Source: Croceibacterium salegens (GTDB taxonomy: Bacteria > Pseudomonadota > Alphaproteobacteria > Sphingomonadales > Sphingomonadaceae). From it: a stretch of DNA of 64,000 nt. A program made the position numbers and the translations under genes. The notes below the pieces were generated by a model that was given only the letters and a program-made list of their open reading frames with translations, did no database searches and was not told the origin of the DNA. Numbering within the stretch: the first letter of the stretch is position 1; every line of letters begins with the position of its first letter. The stretch spans positions 35,091-99,090 of the forward strand of contig NZ_WTYM01000041.1 of NCBI RefSeq assembly GCF_009827435.1, written 5' to 3'. This document shows positions 1 to 8,853 of this stretch, in pieces.

Positions 1-954
1 GAGGAATTCGACGCCCCCGCCCTGCTCGACCGGCGCGAGGGCAATATCGCCGCGGTCCTGTCGGGCACGCTCGAACGCCCGGTGCTGACCGCGCCCGAAA
101 GCCGTCTCGGCATGTTCCGCGGCAGCGTTGCGCTGCTCACGGCGACCGCGCTCGGCAAGTCCCCCGAGGCCTTCCCGCCGGTCGCCACGCAGGTTGTCGC
201 GACCAGCGGCGCTTCGGACAAGCGCGGACGGCTCGCCACCGCGCAGGCCGGGCAGACGCTGCTGTTCCTGCTCATCATGCTGCTCGCCGGCATGGTGCTG
301 TCGAACCTCGTCGAGGAGAAGGCCAACAAGATCATCGAGATCCTCGCCGCGGCGATCCCGATGGACGCGGTGTTCATGGGCAAGCTCTTCGCCATGCTCG
401 GCGTTTCGCTGGTCGGCCTCGCGCTGTGGGGCACGGTGATTGGCGGCCTCGTCACCCTGTCCGACATGCAGGGGCCGGTCGCGGGGTTCGTCGACTTCAG
501 CAAGCTGCCCGAACCGGGGGTCGGCTGGCCGTTGTTCTTCGTCCTCGGGGTGGTCTATTTCTCGATGGGCTACCTGCTGCTCGGCTCGATCTTCCTCGCC
601 ATCGGTTCGCTCGCGACGACGGTGCGCGAGGTGCAGACGATGTCGATGCCGGTGACGATGAGCCAGGTGCTGCTGTTCTTCTTTGCCAGCTACGCCATGG
701 CCAAGCCGGGCGAGCCGGTCGAGCTGCTGGCCATCGCCTTCCCGCTGTCCTCGCCCTTCGCCATGCTCGCCCGTGCCGCGCTCAGCGAGTCGGTGTTCCC
801 GCATGTCGTGGCGGTGGCGTGGCAGGCGCTGTGGGTGTTCATCGCCGTCCGCCTCGGCGCGCGGCTGTTCCGCAAGCGGGTGATGAAGTCCGGGCCGCAG
901 CCTGTTAAGGCGAAGCGCGGACTGTTCAGGAAGGGTTCGGCCCGCCCGGCATAA
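1..954 (+). CDS. ABC-2 type transporter permease, NatB-like (5' partial)
   Basis: The reading frame is open from base 1, so the N-terminus lies outside the window; about 317 residues are visible. After a periplasmic-type segment come several hydrophobic helices. The stretch VEEKANKIIEILAAAIP followed by a GK-L-F motif is typical of NatB/ABC-2 permeases, where a coupling region precedes the membrane core. The C-terminus is basic (RKRVMKSG). It should form the membrane part of an ABC exporter, with the ATPase expected upstream. The next gene, msrB, starts 12 bases downstream and may be cotranscribed. The substrate is unknown. Confidence 0.8.
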   Translation, partial: EEFDAPALLDRREGNIAAVLSGTLERPVLTAPESRLGMFRGSVALLTATALGKSPEAFPPVATQVVATSGASDKRGRLATAQAGQTLLFLLIMLLAGMVLSNLVEEKANKIIEILAAAIPMDAVFMGKLFAMLGVSLVGLALWGTVIGGLVTLSDMQGPVAGFVDFSKLPEPGVGWPLFFVLGVVYFSMGYLLLGSIFLAIGSLATTVREVQTMSMPVTMSQVLLFFFASYAMAKPGEPVELLAIAFPLSSPFAMLARAALSESVFPHVVAVAWQALWVFIAVRLGARLFRKRVMKSGPQPVKAKRGLFRKGSARPA

Positions 955-965
955 GGAGAGGCGTC

Positions 966-1460
966 ATGACCCGATACGAAACCACTCGCCGCACCGCCCT
1001 GACCTGGCTCGGCGCCGGGTCCGCCGCCACCTTCCTCGCCGCCTGCGGCTCCTCGCCGGCCTCGGCCAAGACCTACAAGGTCAACTACTCCGATGCCGAG
1101 TGGAAGAAGCGCCTGACCCCGTCGCAGTACGAGGTGCTGCGCCACGAGGCGACCGAGCGCCCCTTCACCTCGCCGCTCAACGACGAGCACCGCAAGGGCA
1201 CCTTCCTGTGCGCCGGGTGCAAGAACGAGCTCTATTCGAGCGCGACCAAGTTCGACAGCGGCACCGGCTGGCCGAGCTTCTGGCAACCGCTGGCCGGAGC
1301 GATCGGCACCTCGACCGACTTCAAGCTCGGCTATCCGCGCACCGAAGTGCACTGCGCCGACTGCGGCGGCCACCTCGGCCACGTGTTCAAGGACGGCCCC
1401 AAGCCGACCGGCCTGAGGTATTGCATGAACGGCGACGCGATGCTGTTCCGCGCGGCCTGA
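966..1460 (+). CDS. msrB: Peptide-methionine (R)-S-oxide reductase MsrB, exported
   Basis: A 164-residue protein that reduces methionine-R-sulfoxide in proteins. Zinc-binding pairs are Cys82/Cys85 and Cys130/Cys133, and the catalytic Cys is 153 in RYCMN. The family motif GTGWPSF and the CGGHLGHVF block are intact. The N-terminus has twin arginines (8-9), a hydrophobic stretch and a lipobox-like LAAC (Cys27), so it looks like a Tat-exported, possibly lipid-anchored enzyme acting outside the cytoplasm. An AAGGAGAG ribosome site sits before ATG. An exported MsrA lies 18 kb away (18980), suggesting envelope methionine repair with both stereospecificities. Confidence 0.93.
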   Translation: MTRYETTRRTALTWLGAGSAATFLAACGSSPASAKTYKVNYSDAEWKKRLTPSQYEVLRHEATERPFTSPLNDEHRKGTFLCAGCKNELYSSATKFDSGTGWPSFWQPLAGAIGTSTDFKLGYPRTEVHCADCGGHLGHVFKDGPKPTGLRYCMNGDAMLFRAA

Positions 1461-1498
1461 CGCGGAGACCCGGTTTCATATAGGCGGAAGCAAACTCA

Positions 1499-1571
1499 GT
1501 TCCGTTCGTGTCGAGCGGCTTCGAGACACGGTGCACGAGGCCTCCCGACTTCGCTCGAGGCGAACGGGAAA
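1499..1571. repeat. Imperfect inverted repeat, GTTCGTGTCGAGC family
   Basis: CCGTTCGTGTCGAGCGGCTT and, on the other arm, CGACTTCGCTCGAGGCGAACG form a degenerate dyad between msrB and the convergent membrane-protein gene. It is related to the perfect copy at 54651-54713. As it lies between convergent genes it could also act as a transcription end. Confidence 0.6.
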
Positions 1572-1586
1572 TAGGTACCTGGGCCT

Positions 1587-3356
1587 CTATATTACCCGCC
1601 ACACCCTGAGCGCGCCCTGCTCGAAACCCGGCACGGGTTCGAGCCATTCCGGCGCGCGCCCGACTTGCAGTTCATCGGCAAGGTTGCCCGGGCGGTAGCG
1701 GGCGAAGGTGCCGAGCCGGTCGCCCGAGAGGCAGGCGACGAGGTAGCGGGCGTGGTCGCCCTCCACGATGGCGCGGGCATTGCCCTCGGGCCCGGCGAAG
1801 GCGTCGAAGACCCGGCGCATCGCCGCCTGGTTGCGGTGATAGGGTCCGGCGACGACCGTGTGGCCGGTGCGGGCGAGGATTTCGGGGCCCATGTCGAACG
1901 GCGCGAAGACGTGGGCATTGGGCAGCGACGCGAGGCGCGACAGGTCGCAGTCTCCGGCAATAGTGGGAGCAGCGGTGGGAGCGGCGGACAGGCCGTCGAA
2001 GGGCTTGGCCACGGCGCTGGCCATAAGCGGAGTCGCCAGCAGCACGCAGCCGAGCGTCGCTACGACGCGCGGCACGGCGTTCCTGATCGCCCGCGCGCAC
2101 GGCCAGTAGTTCGCCACCAGCAGCGCGGCGAAGGGCACCGCGAGCAGTTGCGCCAGCAGCCCGGCGCGCATCACCAGCAGCGACATCGCCGCCATGCCGA
2201 ACGCGAGCAGTCCGAGCTCGGTCCAACGGCTGTGCACGGCGACCGAGGCCGGGCGTTGCAGCGCAAGGCGCGCGCCGGCGAGCATGATGACGATGGTCCA
2301 GACCAGCATCGCCGCGGCAGACGGCGTCTGGGTCCAGACCGGCAACCCTTCGGCGACGCGGTCGAGCCACTCGGCCTTGAGCACCGGGTCCATGCCGGCA
2401 AACGGATCGACGGCGCAGGCGCCGAGCGGCAGGACGATCGCCAGTCCAGCGACGGTCGTGACCGGCACGAGCGCAGCGGCGCGCCCGATGGTCGCGTTCT
2501 GGCCCGGGGCCATGCGTCCGGCGAAGGCGGCCGCGGCGGCCCCGGCAAAGCCGATGAAGTGCGGCCAGCTCATCCGGTCGCATTGCGCCAGCGCCAGCCC
2601 TGCGACGGGGCGGGTGGCGAGGAACAGCAGCGGCGCGGTGAGCGCCAGTCCCGCAAGATAGCCCTCGAAGCTGCGGTCGCCCGCGCGCACGAAGCGGATG
2701 GCGAAGACGCCGCCGAGCAAGGCGGCGAAGGGCAGGCTCTCGAGCGAAACGGTCAACCCGGTGGCGGCAACCGCTCCGGCGGCGAGCGCGTTGCGCCAGC
2801 CGCCGCGCAGGGCGAACAGCGTCGCGCCAAGCGCGGCGAGCGCCTGCCAGCCGTGATGGTCGATCCTGAGCGGCATGAAGGCGTCGAGCAGAAGCGGAAA
2901 GGCGAGCGGCAGCGCGCTTGCGGCAAGGACCGCGCCCTCACCGGCACCGAGCGCGCGCATGACGGCGCGCAGCAGGAGCATGGCGAGCAGGAGCTGGAAC
3001 AGCGGGACCATCGTCATGGCGACGATCGATGCCGCGGGTTCGGGCACGAACAGCCGCGCGAGAAACAGGCAGGCGGCGATGGGCAGGTCGACCAGCCGCG
3101 ACCAGTGCATGTCGGCCCCGGCGGGCGGGTCCATGCGGTGTTGCCGCACGTCCCACCACGATTGCCCGGCGAGCCAGTCGCGCACCTGGTCGAGGCGCAT
3201 GAAATCGTCGGGGTCGCCGGGCGCGAAGGCCCGCAGGTTCGGCCAGGCGATCACGAGCAGGAACAGCGCGGATACGAGCCAGAGCTGCCACGGTGCAGGC
3301 TGCCGGCGCCGCGTGCCGAGCGTGGCGGAGGCGCGGTTCTCGCTCAGCGCGAGCAT
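1587..3356 (-). CDS. Large multispanning membrane protein, GT-C / STT3-like
   Basis: A 589-residue protein with about 10-12 hydrophobic helices and a C-terminal soluble tail rich in short beta-like segments. Near the N-terminus, after the first helix, is GDPDDFMRLDQVRDW (residues 47-61), and in a later loop RIDHHGWQ (165-171). An acidic pair in the first loop and a DHH loop recall the DPYYHxR and DHHxxE-type loops of STT3/AglB oligosaccharyltransferases and other GT-C enzymes that use polyprenyl-linked sugars. The start at 3356 was chosen because it overlaps the end of the upstream GtrA gene by 13 bases; the longer frame is a shadow. The function is inferred, not proven. Confidence 0.6.
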   Translation of the reverse strand: MLALSENRASATLGTRRRQPAPWQLWLVSALFLLVIAWPNLRAFAPGDPDDFMRLDQVRDWLAGQSWWDVRQHRMDPPAGADMHWSRLVDLPIAACLFLARLFVPEPAASIVAMTMVPLFQLLLAMLLLRAVMRALGAGEGAVLAASALPLAFPLLLDAFMPLRIDHHGWQALAALGATLFALRGGWRNALAAGAVAATGLTVSLESLPFAALLGGVFAIRFVRAGDRSFEGYLAGLALTAPLLFLATRPVAGLALAQCDRMSWPHFIGFAGAAAAAFAGRMAPGQNATIGRAAALVPVTTVAGLAIVLPLGACAVDPFAGMDPVLKAEWLDRVAEGLPVWTQTPSAAAMLVWTIVIMLAGARLALQRPASVAVHSRWTELGLLAFGMAAMSLLVMRAGLLAQLLAVPFAALLVANYWPCARAIRNAVPRVVATLGCVLLATPLMASAVAKPFDGLSAAPTAAPTIAGDCDLSRLASLPNAHVFAPFDMGPEILARTGHTVVAGPYHRNQAAMRRVFDAFAGPEGNARAIVEGDHARYLVACLSGDRLGTFARYRPGNLADELQVGRAPEWLEPVPGFEQGALRVWRVI

Positions 3357-3754
3357 CGGAAGACCACGCGCGAGCGCAGCCACCAGGTCAGCACGAAGCT
3401 CGCGCCGATGGCGGCGAGCTTGGCCAGGCGCGGGTCGATCCCGGCGGTGTCGCCGAGCCCGACGATCGCGGTGGTCAGCGCCAGCCCGGCCAGCGCCGAG
3501 CCGACGAACAGCGCCTTCTGCCGCACGCGGCCGGCGCCGCGCTCGGCAACGCCGTCGGCGAAGACCGCGCGGCTCGACAGGAGCCAGTGCGCGGCGATGC
3601 CGAGCGTGTAGCCGGCGGCCGACGCGGCGGCAGGCCATGTCCCGACCGCCAGCAGCGCGAGGAAGCAGCCCATGTCGACCGCCAGCGCCCCGGCACTGGC
3701 CAACAGGTAGCGCAGGAAGCGCACGTCGCGCAGGCGGGCAGCGAGTTCGAGCAT
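3344..3754 (-). CDS. GtrA family membrane protein
   Basis: A 136-residue protein with four predicted helices. The pattern FLRYLLASAGALAVDMGCF at the N-terminus and FVLTWWLRSRVVF at the C-terminus are those of GtrA/DPMS-type proteins, which assist transfer of polyprenyl-phosphate-linked sugars across the membrane. Its ATG overlaps the TGA of the FAD oxidoreductase upstream (ATGA), and its 3' end overlaps the GT-C-like gene, so the three are translationally coupled. Context suggests lipid-linked sugar handling. Confidence 0.85.
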   Translation of the reverse strand: MLELAARLRDVRFLRYLLASAGALAVDMGCFLALLAVGTWPAAASAAGYTLGIAAHWLLSSRAVFADGVAERGAGRVRQKALFVGSALAGLALTTAIVGLGDTAGIDPRLAKLAAIGASFVLTWWLRSRVVFRCSR

Positions 3755-5322
3755 CAGGCGGCCTCGCGGTCGATCCGCTTCGGCACGTCGCGCACCGAGG
3801 CGAGCGCGGCGGCCTGGTCGGGAGTCGGTTCGCGCGACGGGAGCCTGGTTTCGGCACCCTCGTTGCCGGCTTCGTGGTACTCGGCGTCCTCGTTGACGCA
3901 CCAGGTGTCGTAGACGCGCTCGCCGGCGAGGATGTTCTCGACCGTCAGCATGGCGGTCATCATCGCGTGGTCCTGGTTGTTGTAGCGATGCATCCCGTTG
4001 CGTCCGACGAGGTGCAGCGAGGGGAATCTCGCCTCCAGCTCGGTGCGCATCGCGGCAACGTTGGCGGCGTAGTCCTCGTCGTAGACCGGGTAGGCCTTCT
4101 CCTGCCGAACGACCGCGCCGCCCTTGACCTTGGCCGGGTTGAGCAGGCCAAGAATTTCCATCTCGCGGGTCGCCAGTGCAACGAGGTCGTCGTCCGCCAT
4201 GGCCCAGAGCCCGTCGCCCTCGAAGCAGAAGTATTCGAGACCCACGCAGGCCAGCGCCGCGTCGGGCACCATTTCGGGCGACCACGAGCGGAAGTTCTGC
4301 ACCCGGCCGACCTGCACCTTGCTGTCGTGGATGTAGATCCAGTTGTCGGGGAACAGGTCCTCACCCTCGACCATCAGCGCGATGGTGAGGAAGTCACGGT
4401 ACTTGAGCTGCTTGGCCTCCATCGCGGTCTCGGGCAGCGGGTCGAGCCGCGCCGCGAGCTCGCGCATCGGCGCCGAACTGATTGCGTCCCTGGCGCGGAT
4501 CACGACCTTGCCTCCGGGCCCGGTCGCGGTCATGCGCCAGTCACCGTCGTTGGCGAGCTGTTCGAGCGCATGGCCCATCAGCACCCGGCCCTTGCCGGTC
4601 GCCACGATCCTGTCGCGCGCCGCGTCCCACATCATGCCGGGGCCGAGCCGCGGGTAGCGGAATGTCTCGAGCAGCGTCTTGACCGTCTGCCCGTCGTTGG
4701 GGCGCTTGTTGAGACCGAGGCTGCGCTTGAGCCCGTCGACCACCGCGCCCCACAGGTTGAGGCCCTTGATCCGCTGCGCGGCCCAGTCGGCGCTCATCTC
4801 GTTGCACGGCATGCCCCAGACCTTCTCGGTGTAGGTCTTGAAGAAGATCGAATAGAGCCGCTTGCCGAACTGGTTGGTGGTCCAGTCTTCGAAGCTCCTG
4901 ACTTCGCCGATCGGGAACAGCTTGTAGCGCAAGTAGCTCAGTATGCAGGCCGTCGAACGCATGACCCCGAGGTTATGAAGCGCTTCAAACGCACGCAGCG
5001 GATAACTGTAGAACTTGCCCTCGTAGTAGATGCGGCTCATCCGCGGGCGCTGGATGAAGTCGTCGGGCAGGATCTCGTTCCACAGGTCGACGACCTGCTG
5101 GCTCTTGGAAAAGAAGCGGTGCCCGCCGATGTCGAAGCGATATCCGTCGTGCTCGACGGTGCGGCTGATGCCGCCGACGTAGGTGGCGTCCCTTTCGATG
5201 ATGGCGACCGACTTGCCCGCCTTGGTCAGCAGGTAACCCGCGGTCAGTCCTGCCGGTCCGGCACCCACGATCGCCACGTCGACCGCGATTTCGCCGCGCT
5301 TGCCGCTACCGGAAAAGGTCAT
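3754..5322 (-). CDS. NAD(P)/FAD-dependent oxidoreductase (amine-oxidase / UDP-galactopyranose-mutase-like)
   Basis: A 522-residue protein with an N-terminal dinucleotide-binding motif VGAGPAGLTAGYLL (G20, G22, G25) and Glu43 at the end of beta-2 for ribose binding. GISRTVEHDGYRFDIGGHRFF follows, as in protoporphyrinogen oxidase and UDP-galactopyranose mutase-like flavoproteins. The C-terminal region has LVGRNGMHRYNNQDHAM. It leads an operon with GtrA and a GT-C-like protein, so a sugar-modifying flavoenzyme is plausible. A CtrA-like site (5367-5381) lies just upstream of the ATG. Confidence 0.8.
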   Translation of the reverse strand: MTFSGSGKRGEIAVDVAIVGAGPAGLTAGYLLTKAGKSVAIIERDATYVGGISRTVEHDGYRFDIGGHRFFSKSQQVVDLWNEILPDDFIQRPRMSRIYYEGKFYSYPLRAFEALHNLGVMRSTACILSYLRYKLFPIGEVRSFEDWTTNQFGKRLYSIFFKTYTEKVWGMPCNEMSADWAAQRIKGLNLWGAVVDGLKRSLGLNKRPNDGQTVKTLLETFRYPRLGPGMMWDAARDRIVATGKGRVLMGHALEQLANDGDWRMTATGPGGKVVIRARDAISSAPMRELAARLDPLPETAMEAKQLKYRDFLTIALMVEGEDLFPDNWIYIHDSKVQVGRVQNFRSWSPEMVPDAALACVGLEYFCFEGDGLWAMADDDLVALATREMEILGLLNPAKVKGGAVVRQEKAYPVYDEDYAANVAAMRTELEARFPSLHLVGRNGMHRYNNQDHAMMTAMLTVENILAGERVYDTWCVNEDAEYHEAGNEGAETRLPSREPTPDQAAALASVRDVPKRIDREAA

Positions 5323-5366
5323 TCACGCCCCCGTCGACTGTCATGGCGGGGAGTGAAGGAAAATGG

Positions 5367-5381
5367 TTAGGTGTTGGTTAA
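5367..5381 (-). promoter_or_regulatory. CtrA-like site TTAA-N7-CTAA
   Basis: On the minus strand TTAACCAACACCTAA fits the CtrA consensus TTAA-N7-TTAA with one mismatch. It lies 45-59 bases before the ATG at 5322. This is a motif match only. Confidence 0.4.
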
Positions 5382-5407
5382 TGGCGCGCGCACTTTGCAC
5401 CGCAAAT

Positions 5408-6052
5408 TCAGGCGTTGGGCTGGCCCATCTTGAGGCCCTGCAGGAAGGCGGCGATGCGCGCGAGGTCGGCGAACTGCAGCAGGCTGTCGAAGATCAGGCC
5501 GTAGGAGGTCCCGTGGCGCCAGCGCACCTTGGTCTCGACTTCGGGCAGGCAGGCGCCCTTCATGCGCAGGCGCTGCTCGATCGCCAGCCGCGCGTCGCAT
5601 TCGATCTGCGCACCCTGTAGCGAGATGTTGCGCAGCTCGGCCTCGAACTTGCCGGTCAGGCCGGACAGCGTGATGGGCATTTCGAGATTGAGGCGGATCG
5701 GCCGCTTTGGCCATTTGCCGCGACCCTCGAGCACCCGGTCGAGATCGACGTCGACCGCGAAGCGGAAGCCTGCGCGGCCATCCTTCTCCCACACCGTTTC
5801 GAGCGGCAGGCGCTCCCCGTTGGGCATCTCGAGCGAGATCGCACGATCGGTCGGCAGCGGGTGGAACAGGCGGACGCTGACCCCGCTCGCGGAAACGTCG
5901 CTCACCACGCAAAGGAATTCGCCCGAAGCCCCGACGAGCTTCGCCGTACGGATCAGCGGCGTATAGCGGGCGGCCTCGCGCTGGTCGGACCCCGCGGTGG
6001 ATCCCAATTCGGCGGTCAGCGGCCGATGGTTGAATGCGGCCTGCGTCATCAA
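5408..6052 (-). CDS. PilZ domain protein with two PilZ-like halves
   Basis: A 214-residue cytoplasmic protein. The first half has REAAR (R25, R29) followed by DVSASG (52-57), the RxxxR and D/NxSxxG motifs that bind cyclic di-GMP in PilZ domains. The second half has NISLQGAQI, a degenerate second PilZ strand without a clear RxxxR. This makes it a likely c-di-GMP effector. It lies upstream of the FAD/GtrA/GT-C operon on the same strand, with an 85-base gap, so linkage to surface glycan control is possible but unproven. Confidence 0.8.
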   Translation of the reverse strand: MMTQAAFNHRPLTAELGSTAGSDQREAARYTPLIRTAKLVGASGEFLCVVSDVSASGVSVRLFHPLPTDRAISLEMPNGERLPLETVWEKDGRAGFRFAVDVDLDRVLEGRGKWPKRPIRLNLEMPITLSGLTGKFEAELRNISLQGAQIECDARLAIEQRLRMKGACLPEVETKVRWRHGTSYGLIFDSLLQFADLARIAAFLQGLKMGQPNA

Positions 6053-6179
6053 AACTGCACTTCCTGTCTCGCCCCGGCTTCGAAATCGGGGTGCGGTCCC
6101 AGTGCAGGATTGCCATGAGCACGGTTGCCGAATCGCTAACGCTAACTCAGCACTGCCGGCTAGGTCGCGGGCGGGAAAT

Positions 6180-7403
6180 TTAACCTGTTGTTTTTGGCCA
6201 GTCTCCGGCGGCGAGGAACGTCGTGGCGCATCCTGCGAGGAAGGCGGCGCCGCGCGGCAGGACGCTCTCGTCGACCATCATTCGGCTCGAATGAATCGAG
6301 CAGCAGTTGCGCCAGTCGGACCCCGCTTCGGCCACGCCGAGGAAGCACATCGTACCCGGCACCTTCTCGAGCACGTAGGAGAAATCCTCCGCCCCCATCA
6401 GCGGCGCATCGAGGCGCAGGAACTCGCCGCCGAGCCCGGTGGCGACCGTTTCGGCAAGGTCGACCGCGCGTGCGTCGCAAATCGTCGGCGGGAAGCCTTC
6501 GGTGATGACCACTTCGGCCTCGCAGTCGTGCGCCAGAGCGATGTTCTCGGCGACGCGGCGGATGTCCTCGCGCACGGCCTTGCGGGTACCGGGGGTCAGT
6601 GTGCGCATGGTGCCCTTGAGCGTGGCGTAGTCGGGCACGATGTTGTGCGCGCTGCCGGAATCGAGCTGCGTAATGGTGACGACCACCGCCTCGGCGGCGT
6701 TGAAACGCCGGGTGACCATGCCTTGCAGCGCCATGACGATCTCGCAGGCAACCGGAACCGGGTCGCGGGTGTCATGCGGCATCGAGGCATGGCCGCCGCG
6801 CCCCTTGACCTTGATGTCGATCATGTCCGCCGCCGCCAGCAGTGTGCCGACCCGCCCGGCGATCGAGCCATGCGGCGCGTTGGGCATGATGTGCAGCGCG
6901 AAGGCGGCGTCGGGCAACACCACGCCGTCGTCACCGCCACCGAGCAATCCGTCGTCGAGCATGAAGCGGGCGCCGTGGAAGCCCTCCTCGCCCGGCTGGA
7001 ACATGAAGCGGACCTCGCCCGCCAGCTCGTCGACGCGCGCGGCCAGCACGCGCGCCGCGCCGGCCAGCATCGCGGTGTGGGTATCGTGCCCGCAGGCGTG
7101 CATCCGCCCGGGAATGGTCGAGGCGAAGTCGAGTCCGGTCAGTTCGTCCATCGGCAGCGCGTCCATGTCGCCGCGGAGCAGCACGCACTTGCCGGCCTTG
7201 CCCTTGTTGAGCACCGCTACCGCGCCGGTGCACGAAGGCCCCTCACGCCACTCGAGCGGCAGGTCGGCGAGTTCGGCCCGGACCTTGGCCAGCGTCCTGG
7301 GCGTTTCGAGCCCGAGCTCGGGTTCGGCGTGGATGGCACGTCGCAGGGCAGTGATGCGGTCTGCGATCGCGCGCGAGTCTTCGAGCAGGGCTTCTGTCAG
7401 CAT
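6180..7403 (-). CDS. M20 family amidohydrolase (hippurate / N-acyl-amino-acid type)
   Basis: A 407-residue metallopeptidase-fold hydrolase. Visible motifs are LRGDMDALPM (77-86), MHACGHDTHTAML (101-113, with Cys104 and His106 metal ligands) and QPGEEG (136-141, with the catalytic acidic pair). Length and order match the amidohydrolase/IAA-amino-acid hydrolase branch, which cleaves N-acyl amino acids. It shares a strand with the flippase upstream, 19 bases away, and may be in its operon. Confidence 0.9.
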   Translation of the reverse strand: MLTEALLEDSRAIADRITALRRAIHAEPELGLETPRTLAKVRAELADLPLEWREGPSCTGAVAVLNKGKAGKCVLLRGDMDALPMDELTGLDFASTIPGRMHACGHDTHTAMLAGAARVLAARVDELAGEVRFMFQPGEEGFHGARFMLDDGLLGGGDDGVVLPDAAFALHIMPNAPHGSIAGRVGTLLAAADMIDIKVKGRGGHASMPHDTRDPVPVACEIVMALQGMVTRRFNAAEAVVVTITQLDSGSAHNIVPDYATLKGTMRTLTPGTRKAVREDIRRVAENIALAHDCEAEVVITEGFPPTICDARAVDLAETVATGLGGEFLRLDAPLMGAEDFSYVLEKVPGTMCFLGVAEAGSDWRNCCSIHSSRMMVDESVLPRGAAFLAGCATTFLAAGDWPKTTG

Positions 7404-7422
7404 GCCCCGTTCGTAGCACCGG

Positions 7423-8760
7423 TCACGGCGCCTCGCCAGCCGTGGGCGGATGCGGAGTCAGCCGCGACATGACGTACCAGGCGAGCGCGCCGAGCGCGAT
7501 GTAGGTGGCGATCCCGCCAACCGCGACCGCCAGCCCCACTGTGACCGCCGTAGCCGAATCCCAGACCCAGAGGATCACTCCGGCGAGGACGATGAAACCG
7601 GCAAGGCGGCCGTACAGCGCATAGCGCGCGTGCCCGGTCGAATGCAGCACCGGCTCGAACGCCACGCTGGCGAGTTCGAGGCTGGCGGCGAAGGTCAGCG
7701 GCACGAGGACTGCGTATCCAGCCTCGAAGTCGCTGCCGCCGATCAGGTCGAGCAGCGGCTTGCCGAACAGTACGGCAAGGATGACCACCACCGCTCCTGC
7801 GGCCGCGGCAATCAGCGAAGTCTGCCGCACAAGACGGCGGAACTCGGCGTGCTCGGCGGCGACGCGGGCGCGGTTGATCTCGGCGTAGGCGGCGCGAGTC
7901 AGAAGCACCGAAAGCTTGCCCAGCCCTTGGCTGAGCTGGTTGGCGAGCCGGTAGAGACCGGCGGCGCGGGTGCCGACGAGATAGCCGACCGCGAGCAGGG
8001 GGCCTTGCTTGACCGCGGCATCAAGCGTCGCACTGGCGAAAGCGACGAGCGAGAAGCGCACGATCCCCGGGTTGTCCTCGCCCGCCTGGCGCCAGTCGTG
8101 CAGGTGGCGCAGGTTGACCGCCTCCGGGCACAGGCGCCGCGCCAGGATCCAGTATCCGCCCGCCTCGATCAGGTCGATCGCCGCCCAGGCGGCGAGGAAC
8201 CAGACCACCTTCGGATCGGTCAGCCAGATGGCCACCGCGGCGACGAGCCGCAGGCTGGGGACCAGCGCTTCCACATAGACCCCGAGGTCGAAGCGATCGA
8301 GCGCGCGGACGATCCCGGTCGGCGTCGAAACCAGCGCGAACAGGCTGGCCACGGTGAACCAGAACGCCGCGTGGAGATATTTGGGGTTGAGGCCGAGCGC
8401 CTCGTTGAACTCGAAATAGATCACGAACGCTATGATCACGCCGATCAGCGCTCCGGCGAGGTCGAGCAGTGCCGAGAGCATCGACAGCCGCCCGAACGCG
8501 GCCCAGTTGCCTGTATGGACGTGCTCGGCCCCGTAGCGCACCACCACGCGCCAGGTCTGCAGGCCCGAGAAGGCGATCAGTGCCTGCGCCGATCCGAAAA
8601 TTAGCGAGAAGTGGCCGAAATCCTTGAGCCCGAGCGAGCGGGCAAGGATCGCGAGATAGACGAGGCTGCACAGCCCGCCGAACCCCTTGCCGCCAAGCAG
8701 CCAGGCGGTGTTCGCCAGCATGCGTCCAAGCAGCGAGCGGGGCTGGGAGGGAGCTGGCAT
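7423..8760 (-). CDS. Wzx-like polysaccharide / oligosaccharide flippase
   Basis: A 445-residue integral membrane protein of the MATE/polysaccharide-transport superfamily, with 12-14 hydrophobic helices. The N-terminal NTAWLLGGKGFGGLCSLVYL and the DFGHFSLIFG segment are typical of Wzx/O-antigen flippases. The start at 8760 was chosen because homologous sequence begins there and the longer frame runs through the divergent nucleotidyltransferase. A 93-base divergent promoter gap separates it from that gene. It probably moves a lipid-linked glycan or lipid to the periplasm. Confidence 0.82.
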   Translation of the reverse strand: MPAPSQPRSLLGRMLANTAWLLGGKGFGGLCSLVYLAILARSLGLKDFGHFSLIFGSAQALIAFSGLQTWRVVVRYGAEHVHTGNWAAFGRLSMLSALLDLAGALIGVIIAFVIYFEFNEALGLNPKYLHAAFWFTVASLFALVSTPTGIVRALDRFDLGVYVEALVPSLRLVAAVAIWLTDPKVVWFLAAWAAIDLIEAGGYWILARRLCPEAVNLRHLHDWRQAGEDNPGIVRFSLVAFASATLDAAVKQGPLLAVGYLVGTRAAGLYRLANQLSQGLGKLSVLLTRAAYAEINRARVAAEHAEFRRLVRQTSLIAAAAGAVVVILAVLFGKPLLDLIGGSDFEAGYAVLVPLTFAASLELASVAFEPVLHSTGHARYALYGRLAGFIVLAGVILWVWDSATAVTVGLAVAVGGIATYIALGALAWYVMSRLTPHPPTAGEAP

Positions 8761-8853
8761 GGCGCCTGCGCCTTTGGACGAGAGCGGCGGAGGGCGCAAG
8801 CGACGAACCCCGTAATGCTTCCCTACCCTCCCGCTGCCCGCTAGAGGCGCGCA

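Noticed and set aside
1665..3611. Long open frame on the plus strand opposite the GT-C-like gene
   Set aside because: Its translation is low-complexity, rich in Gly/Arg/Glu/His, as expected of an antisense frame of a high-GC gene; the minus-strand product has coherent membrane helices.
2875..5370. 831-residue plus-strand frame across GtrA and the FAD oxidoreductase
   Set aside because: It runs over three real minus-strand genes and has no recognisable domain; the minus frames have exact stop-start overlaps.
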